From positions 2,604,001 through 2,668,000 of the forward strand of contig JAPFFF010000006.1 of the NCBI GenBank assembly GCA_039105265.1: a stretch of DNA of 64,000 nucleotides, given 5' to 3'. The position numbers were made by a program, and so were the translations under genes. Below the pieces are notes generated by a model that worked only from the letters and a program-made list of their open reading frames with translations, made no database searches and had not been told where the DNA came from. Position 1 is the stretch's first letter, and each line of letters starts with the position of its first letter. Source of the stretch: Tritrichomonas musculus. Taxonomy: Eukaryota > Parabasalia > Tritrichomonadida > Tritrichomonadidae. Positions 20,701 through 29,668 of the stretch are shown one piece after another.

Positions 20701-20721
20701 TAGAGAATACTTTCCAAACAT
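17704..20721 (-). CDS. Plasma-membrane-type calcium-transporting ATPase (P2B)
   Basis: This 1005-residue P-type ATPase is complete. The phosphorylation motif SDKTGTLTTNRMTV (Asp near 360) is present. So are the M4 calcium-site motif PEGLPLAVTISLSYSM (about 320), the actuator TGE in AVTGEVLPV (about 195), and the hinge motif TGDGTNDALALK (about 653). The ten-helix membrane domain is complete, with WVNLIMDTFGALALAT in M6. The sequence pattern matches PMCA/ACA-type pumps, which export cytosolic calcium. The acidic and Lys/Glu-rich tail after M10 (about 925-1005) is where animal PMCAs carry the calmodulin-binding autoinhibitor; no clear calmodulin motif is visible here. The start is the first ATG, 20 bp after a T-rich run. 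Confidence 0.95.
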   Translation of the reverse strand: MFGKYSLNDYKSLMEQRDMSVLNNMGGVDSILSELKTSQDKGIVDMNSIEERKKAFGANVLPDPPTKSFCKLFLEALLDLMLIILMVSAVVSLVLVLVFPPPGEKLGWIDSVSILVAVLIVSLVQAITNYRQQKAFTNINRMKNDNLTPVIRNGERIKLNSTEIVVGDILYLDNGNKVAADGIFISGRELKLNESAVTGEVLPVSISEENPFCCSGCTIENGDGYMVVVAVGPNTQTGLVFAHMAEQDSNQEKTPLEEKLDYLARIITYIGMVGALLTFIVLLIRWAIDISKIKWEWSYLSDLVQHFIVAVTIFVCAVPEGLPLAVTISLSYSMSRMMKDNNFVRHLNACETMGGASNICSDKTGTLTTNRMTVTQFYTGLKDYDVNNLPEFPEDLKKIFGIGISVNTKGSVTADENGVLVYDGKSTECALCLYVERMGFDYIQERKNNPSLELYDFDSDRKRMTTIIKSPVNPDEVLVNCKGGPDVVLNFCTRYIDSDWSIKPLNEEVQKKISDQLLEYSKQMLRCLLITYRVGGDYSTAENAEKDLIIIGIAAISDPLRPEVPQAIADCHTAGVIVRMVTGDNIETAKAIAKQCGILTPDGVCMTGNEFRKTPKLELLEKLPKLQVLARSMPMDKFRLVRILKEVGEVVAVTGDGTNDALALKTAHVGLSMGLCGTEIAKEASDICILDDNFKSILMAILWGRCVFDNVRRFLQFQLTVNVSALVISFLGSCVWRESPLKPIQLLWVNLIMDTFGALALATERPRNYLLHRPPYGRKVQLLNSILLTNIAGQSVYQIIVLLIILIAGDNIWNDIKDHSTQHYTLLFNAFVFCQVFNLLNSRIVAKAQKFFDGIFSNPLFIIIFVGVAGVQAIIVEFGGKVFQTHHLTWIHWLSSLAFGFGSLIIGLFLRIIPVKELSYEEVESQRDQMYESLKETLRGLTEDEQWAQEAEQAEKEKDEQEKKRSADENSVQEDMPDSNNNNNNEAKMSDVVGMGKKLTGPETP

Positions 20722-21571
20722 TCCAAATTTATATAAAAAAAAAATTAAATATATTCAATGTAATTCGTTTTTTTTTTGGTTCTCAATATTGAATAATTTG
20801 AAAAAACTACGTAAAAATTGTGAAAAATCACAACAATCATTTTACAAAATTGAATATATTTTTTTTAAACGTTTTGTCTATATGAAACGAATTAACGGCT
20901 ATAGATATTAACCAAAAATGCTTTTTTTGCTATTTCTGACTTACAAAACATACAGAATTCTCATGTTACATGAAAAGTACAAAAGATTATATGATATAAA
21001 ATATTATTGATAGCTTTTTTATTTGATTAGCAAACCTACAAATTCAAATAAAAGAAATCGTTTGACTTTCTTTTAGGGTATATTTTTTAAATTCTAATAT
21101 GGTTTTCTATAGGTTTGAATACACTCAAATTTTCAATGCATATACAAAATTACAGAATTCCACTTCAATGAGTTAACTTTTTGCAAAAAAAAATAATTTG
21201 AAGAAATTAATTTTATAGGATAATCTTCTCAAAAAGTTCATATGAAGCAGAATTACAACGTTCTTTTCACAATTTTTTTAGTTTAATAATATTCTATTAT
21301 CACTGCAAATTTTTGAAAAAAAATTGATTTTGTAAAACTAAAAGAAGAAATATCAAATAATCAAGAGAGAAACTTTCTCTGAGAAGGGAAAATTAAAATT
21401 CAAATAAAGTTGTGTAGAATAAATTTTATATAATTTTTTAATAACAATTAAAACAAATAAAGATAATATATATCACTATATATAAATACATATAGCAAAC
21501 CAAAAGAGGAAATACCGCGTATAAGTATATAATTTCAGAAAACTTAATAATGATAGAAATAATATATGACA
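20722..21571. other. Intergenic region
   Basis: These 850 bp of AT-rich DNA upstream of the calcium ATPase gene have no supported gene or repeat. The ATPase promoter must lie in the right-to-left-reading part near 20722-20850. Confidence 0.35.
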
Positions 21572-22633
21572 TTAGTCATCGAGTTCAACACTTGATACTT
21601 CATCATCACCTTGCGATCCTTCATGAAGCTGACCAAATTGTGTAACATCATTTCGCCCGATTTTACAAAAGAAAAGAATGGAAAGAGCTATGAATAAAAT
21701 GGCAAAACAGACAGTAAAAACAGTTATTGTTGCAATAGCATATGGATTTCTTTTTTGCTTCTGATTAACTGGGGTTGGAGAAAGCCGGCAATTATAATTA
21801 AAACGAACATCAGTTTTGACAGAGTAATCACTATTAATAATTGACTGTGATTCAGAATGCTCAAAACAAGTTGAAACTAACATTAAGTAACTGCCATCTT
21901 TGATCTCAATTTTGGAATCAGATAAAAAATTGCAACTTGTGATTCGTATATCTGGAGTTTGCTCAGCTGTTATAGCAAATATATCTCCATTCATTCTAAA
22001 TGTGCAATTGTAAAAAGATATTGTTGTACACATTTGAAGATTGACGTTATTGTTATTTTCTGAATTGGAAATATAAAAATTACTTGATTCAAAGAGAAAG
22101 TCACCTTCTGATATAGTGAAAGGATTAAAACAATTTTCAAAAGTAGAAAATTGAACTTTTGAGTGGTTGAATGGGGCAGAAATCTGTCCAAATGTATATT
22201 TACAATTTCTTACAATAAGATTTTTCATAACTACGCTTGAACTTTGAATAATGAATATTGGCGACATTTGGTGAGTTGTACAATCAATAAATGTACAAGA
22301 GATTAATGATATATCGGCGTTAAGTAAATCGTATGAATTGTCGTTCGTAAACATAAATTTTGTACCTACATTTGATAGGCAACCGGTTTTTGTTGCTCCA
22401 TCTGGACTTTCTGGCAACGATTCACATTGAAAACTACAAAAAAGTTGGCTAGCAAGCACATTTTCAAAGAGAATAGAATGAGGCATATATTTTTTATGTA
22501 TTATCGGATGAAAAATTTTTGAAAATTGCGAATTTTTTAATGAAAAAATGGTTGGCGATGTCAAAGAGAAAAGAGGGGAAGGCGATAGAGATGAATGAAG
22601 TATAATTGAATAATAAGTTGCGTTAAAAAACAT
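21572..22633 (-). CDS. Single-pass surface protein with beta-helix-like ectodomain
   Basis: The first in-frame ATG is at 22633, giving 353 residues; the frame is open upstream only with non-ATG codons. A hydrophobic N-terminus (MFFNATYYSIILHSS) may be a signal peptide. The ectodomain repeats short Ser/Asn-rich beta-strand units with FxNC and CTF motifs (for example SCTFIDCT and FYNCTFRMN). These are typical of parallel beta-helix or Pmp-like trichomonad surface proteins. A strong membrane segment near the C-terminus (about 295-322) is followed by an acidic cytosolic tail of about 35 residues. It probably acts at the cell surface or in an endocytic membrane. It shares architecture, though not obvious sequence, with the Pmp-like protein at 57343. 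Confidence 0.65.
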   Translation of the reverse strand: MFFNATYYSIILHSSLSPSPLFSLTSPTIFSLKNSQFSKIFHPIIHKKYMPHSILFENVLASQLFCSFQCESLPESPDGATKTGCLSNVGTKFMFTNDNSYDLLNADISLISCTFIDCTTHQMSPIFIIQSSSVVMKNLIVRNCKYTFGQISAPFNHSKVQFSTFENCFNPFTISEGDFLFESSNFYISNSENNNNVNLQMCTTISFYNCTFRMNGDIFAITAEQTPDIRITSCNFLSDSKIEIKDGSYLMLVSTCFEHSESQSIINSDYSVKTDVRFNYNCRLSPTPVNQKQKRNPYAIATITVFTVCFAILFIALSILFFCKIGRNDVTQFGQLHEGSQGDDEVSSVELDD

Positions 22634-23114
22634 AATATATATAAACTTTTTGATAAAATCAAAAATTATTTTTGAAAGACAGTATTCAATTGTTTCTTTT
22701 TTTCCTTCTTCATCCAAAATCCTATTAACAATATTAAATACTTAACATGTTTTTACAGGAATAATTTTATTCAATTATCATAAAATTATAAACAATCTTC
22801 AGTAATTGAAAATAGTGAAAGATAAATCCTGTACAATTGCAATAGTACCGCCTTTTCTGGTTATTTTTAAAACTTTGCTGATATAAGTTGATACTCAGAA
22901 TACAATTTTAAAACAAAACAAAATAATATATTTTAATATTTCATTTATTCATGAAATCTAGAAAATCCATTTTTTTTTAATTTCCAGTAAAATATACGAA
23001 AGAGGAACATAGTTTATTGAATTTTATTTAAACAAAGATAAACAAATGTTGAAAAATAAGTAATATTTTGTAGGCGTTTATTTTAGAAAAAGAAAAAAAA
23101 AAAAAATCATAAAA
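22634..23114. other. Intergenic region
   Basis: This AT-rich stretch lies between two minus-strand genes. It presumably holds the promoter of the surface protein gene and the 3' end of the coiled-coil gene. A poly-A/G-poor run is at 23090-23106. Nothing else is visible. Confidence 0.3.
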
Positions 23115-26100
23115 TTATGCTTTTTGGAGTAACAATTGTGCAACGGCATCATCCGTTGTCTGATTGTCGCGGGCGCCGACTAATCGGCGTACGGCGGCAT
23201 CTGAATAGGCAAGACGAGTTAATTCTTCTTTAGCTTGCTCAATAACACCACGATAACTTTTCTCGTCTATTTCTACATTTGGATTGAAGAAAGCTTTAAA
23301 GGCTTCTGCTCCATATCCACATATTCTTCTTTTTTCTGCTTCAAATTTAGCTCTTTCATTGTTCAGTTTCATAGTGAAATCTGATTCTATTGCAATCCTT
23401 TTAGCTGCAAATGAAGTTTCAAGTAATTTCCGTTCTCTTTCAATTTTCTCATTATTCTGTGATAATTCCATTTCCATACGTCTCATTTCTTTCTTGGCTT
23501 GGTATGATTCCATCTTACATGAATTAACTTTCTGTTCATGCTCGGCTACAACTTTAGCCATTCTTTCAACGTCTGATCGATGTGCTTCGCATTGATTCTT
23601 TAATTGTTCGATAGCACTTTCATATGTTTCTGTAATATGCGTTTTCTCTGTTTGAAGACGCAATTCAGCTGATTGTTCTTTATCAACCATCTGTTGCATC
23701 AAAGTTCTATATTCGCTGTCTTTAACGTCAATAGAACGTTTCTGTGCTGAAACAAGATTACTTAATCTTGCTATTTCATCTTGTGTAAGGCCATATTCTG
23801 AATTAATTGATTGATATTTTGCAACTAATTCGTTATATTTCTGTGTAAGTTGTTTAACTTTTTCTGCATTTTCAACATTTAATTTCTTAATAAGATCTTC
23901 TGTTTTATCTTTAAGCATTGCTTCTGATTCTGATAACTGAGAAACAGCAGTATCAAGTTCACTTTGTAATCGCTGATTCTCTCTGGTAAGTGTAGTGTTA
24001 CTCTTTTGAAGTTGATCAATTTTTGTCTTATTATTGTTAACATCACAATTAAGTTCGTCGATCTGTTGTTGAAGTCGGGTATCATTTTCTTTAGCAGCTG
24101 TTGCAATGGCTTGACATTCACGGCGCTTCTCATGAAGTTTCTTTGTTTTCTTTGCAATGATTTCGCGTTGTAAACTGAACTTATTCTTCATGCTATTAAT
24201 CTGAGCTATTGGATCATTAACATCTGTACCAAATGCTTCGGCGAGTCGCGTAATAATTCCTTGAAGTTCTTCTTCTCGATGCTTAAGATCATCAAACGAA
24301 GTACGAAGATTGACTACTTTTTGAATAAGATTATCACCGCCGTTTTTGAAAAAGTCATCGATAGTTTGTGGCTGATCATTAATTGCAATCGAAAGTTCAA
24401 CAATGAATTTATTTAACGAAGTAGATATGAATTTATTCTCGTCGATTGACTGTTTAAGAAGTCCTTCGACGGATTGAAGTTGCGATCCATAATATGTTTG
24501 GATTGATTTGAAGCATGATTGAATCTTTGATGCTGGTTGTAAAGATGAATTATGAGCAATCTTCGCAATTGATGCTGCAAGCTGTGGTTCAAGTTCGGGG
24601 CAATGGAATGCACTCGGTGGAACAATATCATCTGCTGTGAGAGGTTTCTTTGCTTCTGCTTTAGCTCTATAATCAGCAAAATCATCTTGTGATTTCTTTA
24701 ATGCTTCTTGAATATCAATGGCTTGTTGCTTACCATCTTGAACTTCGAGTTCAAGTTTTTCTATTTGTGTCTTAAGCTTACCAATTTGATTGTTCAAATT
24801 TAGAATTTGATTCTTATAGTCTTCAATTTGGCGCTGGTATTTAACAACATTTGGTGCTGGCTTAGGTTCTTTGATATCTTTAATTTGCATTGGCGGTGCC
24901 TTTGCATGAAGCGATTTACGAAGTGATTCTATTTCTTTTGCTTGTTCTTCGCTAGTCGTTGTAAGCGCTCGAATATCAGTCTTTTGCTTTTCATTTAAAA
25001 TTGATGCTTGTTGATATTTGTTTTCAAAGTTTCGTGCCTTTTCTGTAGCTTCATCTGCTTTTGCTTGTGCTTTCTTTAATTCTTCACTAAGCGAATCAAC
25101 CCTTTGTTGGAATATTTGTGCATTAACGTCATTTCTTGACTGTTTCTTTTCAATAGGTGCTGGTTTTTCGTCAATATCTCGAAGTACAATTTGTTCTGGC
25201 TGCGATGCTGCGCGTGATGCAAATGGCGTTTCACTGACTTTTGATTTGGCATTTTGAAGTTCTATTCTTAATTGATTTATTTGATTTTCATATTTTGATG
25301 CTTCTTGATGAAGTTTGTTTTCAAGATTTCCTTTTGCTTCTTCAGCTTCATGCAATCTAACTTCAATGTTAGATATAGCTGTTTTGTTATCTAATTTGCA
25401 TTGGTGAAGTTCTTTTGCTAATCGATCAAGATCAGATTCGGCGGTTTGCTTCGCTTCAACTGCTTGATGCAATTTTTGCTTGAGTTTATGAATACGCTTT
25501 TCAAGTGAACGGTCGCTTGGTGCTACAAGCGCATTTTGAGGGACAATTGTACCATCTGGAGTGGTCAAATTTTGAGAAGGTTTGTCAAGAAAATCAATGA
25601 AATCGTCTACAGAGTTAAATTTTGTCGTGAAATAACGCTCACCGTTTTGAAGAAGACGATCAATACGACCATGAAGCATTTGTTGTTGAACTTGGCTTTC
25701 TTTAATTTTTTGTTGCGCTTTTGAAAGTTCATCAACTAATTGGTCAAGTTGTTCTTTTGACGACTTTTTAATTTTTTCGATTTCTTTATTCATTGCAATA
25801 ATGTTTGTATCTTGCTGAATGTTTCTATTTTTACGTTCTTCTTCTAATCGATTGTCTCGTTCTTTAATTTTTGCTACACTGATTTCTAACCTGTGGTAGA
25901 GGTCATCACGTTCTGCTTTTAAGTTTTGGTTTTCTTGTGCTAGTTCTTGATTTTTTTGATGAAGCGGTTGCGTTTGGTTGGCAAGTTCAAGAGCTTCTTC
26001 AAATTGTTGTCTTAATTGTTGATTTTCTTTTAGTAGATCTTTGTTCACTTCTTTTAATCTATTGTTTTTGGCGTCATTATTCGCTTGTATTGTCGAAAAT

Positions 26101-26147
26101 GAGTCATCTTGTCCTTCCCTGGAAGAATCAGACTCAGTATGGTACAT
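23115..26147 (-). CDS. Large coiled-coil protein
   Basis: The ATG at 26147 gives 1010 residues (the frame extends two codons further only with TTG). Almost the whole protein is heptad-repeat coiled coil (about 30-320, 340-500 and 560-960), rich in Glu, Lys, Gln and Asn. A short break around 500-560 contains Pro residues and a PPSAFHCPELEPQLAASIAKI segment, which looks like a small folded domain. The C-terminal 60 residues (with YGAEAFKAFFNP and RRLVGARDNQTTDD) are not coiled coil. There is no membrane segment. A cytoskeletal, basal-body or Golgi tether role is plausible for a trichomonad protein of this type, but no family is identified. The sequence TCATTTGAAT just upstream of the ATG resembles the trichomonad initiator consensus. 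Confidence 0.8.
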   Translation of the reverse strand: MYHTESDSSREGQDDSFSTIQANNDAKNNRLKEVNKDLLKENQQLRQQFEEALELANQTQPLHQKNQELAQENQNLKAERDDLYHRLEISVAKIKERDNRLEEERKNRNIQQDTNIIAMNKEIEKIKKSSKEQLDQLVDELSKAQQKIKESQVQQQMLHGRIDRLLQNGERYFTTKFNSVDDFIDFLDKPSQNLTTPDGTIVPQNALVAPSDRSLEKRIHKLKQKLHQAVEAKQTAESDLDRLAKELHQCKLDNKTAISNIEVRLHEAEEAKGNLENKLHQEASKYENQINQLRIELQNAKSKVSETPFASRAASQPEQIVLRDIDEKPAPIEKKQSRNDVNAQIFQQRVDSLSEELKKAQAKADEATEKARNFENKYQQASILNEKQKTDIRALTTTSEEQAKEIESLRKSLHAKAPPMQIKDIKEPKPAPNVVKYQRQIEDYKNQILNLNNQIGKLKTQIEKLELEVQDGKQQAIDIQEALKKSQDDFADYRAKAEAKKPLTADDIVPPSAFHCPELEPQLAASIAKIAHNSSLQPASKIQSCFKSIQTYYGSQLQSVEGLLKQSIDENKFISTSLNKFIVELSIAINDQPQTIDDFFKNGGDNLIQKVVNLRTSFDDLKHREEELQGIITRLAEAFGTDVNDPIAQINSMKNKFSLQREIIAKKTKKLHEKRRECQAIATAAKENDTRLQQQIDELNCDVNNNKTKIDQLQKSNTTLTRENQRLQSELDTAVSQLSESEAMLKDKTEDLIKKLNVENAEKVKQLTQKYNELVAKYQSINSEYGLTQDEIARLSNLVSAQKRSIDVKDSEYRTLMQQMVDKEQSAELRLQTEKTHITETYESAIEQLKNQCEAHRSDVERMAKVVAEHEQKVNSCKMESYQAKKEMRRMEMELSQNNEKIERERKLLETSFAAKRIAIESDFTMKLNNERAKFEAEKRRICGYGAEAFKAFFNPNVEIDEKSYRGVIEQAKEELTRLAYSDAAVRRLVGARDNQTTDDAVAQLLLQKA

Positions 26148-26571
26148 ATTCAAATGAGTAAACGTTTTCCCTTAAATAAGTAAACGGGATCATTATCTCA
26201 ATTTTCTTACTGCAGGAATTTTTTCAGATGAATATTATATGTCAAAGAAACTTTTTGATAAATTATAAAAGAAAACGGTCTGATATTTAAAAATAGTAAT
26301 TCTTTTAATCTGTAAACGGTATTTCTCAGAAAAAAGGAGAAGAATTTATTCAATTTTAAAAAATTGAAACAACTTTTTAAGAAGATGCAATTATTTTTTA
26401 AATGTAATAAACATCATTACTGAAGGAAAATGCCAATTATTTTTGATACTAATTATATATATAAAACGACTTCAATCAGAAAAAATAGAAAACAAAAATA
26501 AAACTTATTATTTCTATGATTCTTTGTACGATTTTATTATCTATTTTCAGCTACATATGCTTTTAAACATC
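26148..26571. other. Intergenic region upstream of the coiled-coil gene
   Basis: This AT-rich sequence holds the coiled-coil gene promoter at its left edge, including GTAAACG words near 26157 and 26181. No other feature is seen. Confidence 0.3.
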
Positions 26572-27288
26572 TTATGTCGGTTTTGAATTTAATAATTGAT
26601 GAAGCTCTTCAGCGAAATCAGCATATCTTGTGTCAGATGCAATAAAAAGTTCAAAAACATCAATTACAGATGCTCTATGCATGTCAATGGCCAAATCAAC
26701 AGGCGTCTTCAGTTAAAAAGGAAAAGCAAAATATGGTTGATCGTCTGCGCTCTTAAATCAACTCCCAATAAAAGTAAATGTTCAACAATTAGAAAATTAC
26801 CAGCAAAGCATGCAAAATGAAGAGGAGTGTTATAAATCAAGCAATTAAAAGAATTTTGTTAAAAAAATAACATAGAAACATAACGAGAAAAAAATAAAAA
26901 ACATCGTCTACTGCATCTTTATCTGAGCCTGCATCTAAAAGAACCTTAAAAATTGATAATGTACCATTATGCGCAGATTCATGAAGTGGAATTCTATGAA
27001 AATAAATAGACAAAATTCCATCACCATCTTTTGCAGTAATATCGGCACCTTTTTCTATAAGATATGGAACACAAAATTCGCTACCATAGCCTGCTGCTAC
27101 ATGTAGCAACGTTGTTTTTAGCCCAGTCCAAGTAGCGATAGGTCTCCAATAAAAAAAAAAAATTAAAACTCCTTTATCCTTAAATCAGTCGGCACTATTT
27201 TTGGCACAAGTTCCTTTAAACTATCTAAGTCATCTTCTTCGATGCATTTAATTGCTTCTTCTATATACTTCGTTTTTCCTTCAAGCAT
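26572..27288 (-). CDS. Small ankyrin-repeat protein interrupted by junction spacers
   Basis: Reading right to left, an ATG at 27286-27288 opens a short helical N-terminus (DDLDSLKELVP). Ankyrin pieces follow: TLLHVAAGYGSEFCVPYLI, IPLHESAHNGTLSIFKVLL, TPLHFACFAGNFLIVEHLL and a last TPVDLAIDMHRA with a helical cap, ending at a TAA at 26572-26574. Between the pieces lie T-rich inserts of about 21-75 bp at exactly the loop before TPLH. Two shift or stop the frame and one is in frame. The first, at about 27150, starts GTTTT and ends GGAG; its removal as a 26-nt GT-AG unit would join the frame, but the others lack an AG end. It is interpreted as a gene with tiny or non-standard introns, or as a decaying gene. 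Confidence 0.5.
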
Positions 27289-27378
27289 ATCAAAAAATTG
27301 ATTTAAAACAACTTTTTCTTAATAAAATTAAATAAATAAAAAAACGTTATAAGTATTAGAAATTCGATTTATTCAATT

Positions 27379-29103
27379 TTACATTTTATAATTAAGGCCG
27401 TAGTATAGAACAGCTAAAAGCAAGGCCATTGAAAACACTCCAAATTTGCCTCCAAACGAGTAACATAAAACCAATGCAGAAACAAGAAAAATAGCTAAAA
27501 CTTTAGGATCATCTGGTATATTCAAATTTTGAGCAGCTTCTTTTATAGCCTTTTCAATTTCTTCTTTCTGAAGAGGTATTGAAACATTTTCTTGCTTTTC
27601 GGATTCTTCAACGTTGGAAATATTAATTGTTTGATACTGATTTTCTTCTTTGAGATCGCCTGCTGTTGTATTATTATCATTTTGAATTACATTTTCAGCA
27701 ACATTTTCAACTGGCTCAAGCTGTAAATCATTCTCTGGCACTTCTTCAGTTTTATTGATTGTGCTATACTGCTCCTTAGCGTTATTTTGCTCATTTTGTT
27801 CATTATCATCATTTTCTGGGTTTTGATTTTCGGAATTTGAAATATACATTGTTTCTATATTGTTAATCTTGTGAGGCTGCTTGGATTCTTTCACTGGGTT
27901 TATAGTTACTTTTGAAAAATCGATTGTACGAATTTCTTTTTCATCATCATTAAGCTCTTCTTCTTCTTCCTCTTCAATAATAATTTCTTCATCTTCATCA
28001 TCATTATTAACATTTTCTATATTAACAGTTCTATTGTCAGGAGTAATTTCAGTAGTATTGGTAGTAGTGGCTTCTTGATCATTATCATCTTCTTCTTCCT
28101 CTTCTTTTGGAGGATTATAAGTTACTTCATGGGTTAAAAGGTCCTTGAATACTTCTTGACGGTTGATCGTTTCGACATCTTTTAAGAATGGATGCAAAAG
28201 AAGATCATCTACTGATGAACGAAGAGCAGGGTCAACAACCATGCATTTACGAATAAAATCTTCAAATACAGGTGTAGGCTTACTGTTTTCGCGAAAACCT
28301 TGAAAACCTTGAGTAGCAATGAGAACCATAGCTCTCATAATAGGAAATTCACTATACGGGGGAATACTTTCAAAAAGCTCAATTGCTGTAGCACCAACGC
28401 TCCATACATCGGCTGAAAATGAATATTTGAGGCCATTTATAACTTCAGGAGCCATCCAATAGGGAGTACCAACTATTGAAGTTGTAGAAAATGAAATGTT
28501 TTTAGAATCAAATTGACGCGAAACACCAAAGTCTGAAATTTTTAATCGTCCACTTTTGGAAAGAAGTATATTACCAGCTTTAATATCTCGATGAATTATT
28601 TGAAAATCAGTGTGAAGTCTTTTGAGCGCATTAAGAAGATCATACATTACACACTTTATTTGAGTTTCATTGAGCGTTTTGGGGCCATTGTCATCCATTA
28701 TATCACGTAAAGATCCACATTGACAAAATTCCATCAAAATTGTTTGAGAGTCTTCAAAAATAACGTTTCCATAATATGAAATAGTGTATGGGGTACGAAT
28801 TCTTTTCATAAGATCAATTTCTTTTTTTAATGATTCTTTTGTTGCTCGACTGACCATTTCCTTAGATAGCATCTTTCCAGCAAGATTTAACCCTGATGGC
28901 TTATGAAGAAGTTCTACAACGGTACCAAAACCTCCTTTTCCAATTACTCGAATTTTCTCAAAAATGGCTTTAGCGTCTATTGATTCATCAAAATTCCAAG
29001 ATAAATCTCTATCGACATGAACAAGATGCTTTAATTCAGATGGACCCGAGATTTCAAGACCGATATCTTGTGGGGAGGAAGATAGTCTTTTAAGTAAGTG
29101 CAT
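27379..29103 (-). CDS. STE20/MST-like protein kinase with C-terminal membrane anchor
   Basis: In this 574-residue protein the kinase domain spans about residues 46-310. It has the glycine loop GKGGFGTV, catalytic Lys in LAGKML, HRDIKAGNILL, DFGVSR and GTPYWMAPEV. The last with HRDIKAGN is characteristic of STE20/MST kinases. A long acidic Asn/Glu linker (about 335-515) follows. The protein ends with two hydrophobic stretches (about 530-548 and 553-568) and a short basic end, so it should be tail-anchored with the kinase facing the cytosol. Family members usually rely on a SARAH or regulatory domain here, which I do not see. The start is the first ATG. It is divergent from the ankyrin locus at 29669. 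Confidence 0.88.
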   Translation of the reverse strand: MHLLKRLSSSPQDIGLEISGPSELKHLVHVDRDLSWNFDESIDAKAIFEKIRVIGKGGFGTVVELLHKPSGLNLAGKMLSKEMVSRATKESLKKEIDLMKRIRTPYTISYYGNVIFEDSQTILMEFCQCGSLRDIMDDNGPKTLNETQIKCVMYDLLNALKRLHTDFQIIHRDIKAGNILLSKSGRLKISDFGVSRQFDSKNISFSTTSIVGTPYWMAPEVINGLKYSFSADVWSVGATAIELFESIPPYSEFPIMRAMVLIATQGFQGFRENSKPTPVFEDFIRKCMVVDPALRSSVDDLLLHPFLKDVETINRQEVFKDLLTHEVTYNPPKEEEEEDDNDQEATTTNTTEITPDNRTVNIENVNNDDEDEEIIIEEEEEEELNDDEKEIRTIDFSKVTINPVKESKQPHKINNIETMYISNSENQNPENDDNEQNEQNNAKEQYSTINKTEEVPENDLQLEPVENVAENVIQNDNNTTAGDLKEENQYQTINISNVEESEKQENVSIPLQKEEIEKAIKEAAQNLNIPDDPKVLAIFLVSALVLCYSFGGKFGVFSMALLLAVLYYGLNYKM

Positions 29104-29668
29104 TTTAAAATTTTTATAAATGGTGAAATTTTTATTGATTTTTGAAAAAGTTTATTTATAGAGCTAAATGTATTCAGAATACTATCATAAAAATTTTATT
29201 GAATTTTTGGTCTAATTTAAACGTATAACCTTGAAAATAAATTGTTAAAAATGATATTGACAAATATTTTTGATAAAAAAATAGGATGGCTTAACATATG
29301 AATGGATAGTTTCGTATTTATATAAAAATATTATTAAGTTACTAAAAACCTCGACAAAGAAATCAATTTTTTATCAAAACCAAAATTGAGAAAATATTTT
29401 CAAATAATTGAATTAAATATCATTTTCTAAACAAACATTTATATATTAAAATTTTTATATGATAATGCAGTATTTAAAATATAAATAATAAAATTAATAT
29501 AAAATAAATGCAACTTTATTAAAAAAATTAAATAAGTATTACATATAAGAAATATATATATATAAAATAAATTTGTTACTCAAAGTTTTGAATGAACAAT
29601 AACGTTTTTTTAATTATCTTTTCAAAAAAAAGATTTAAAAAGCTTTTTGACTTTATTTCAAGCGAAAC
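29104..29668. other. Divergent intergenic region
   Basis: This AT-rich region lies between the kinase and ankyrin genes and should hold both promoters. No repeat or RNA gene is visible. Confidence 0.3.
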
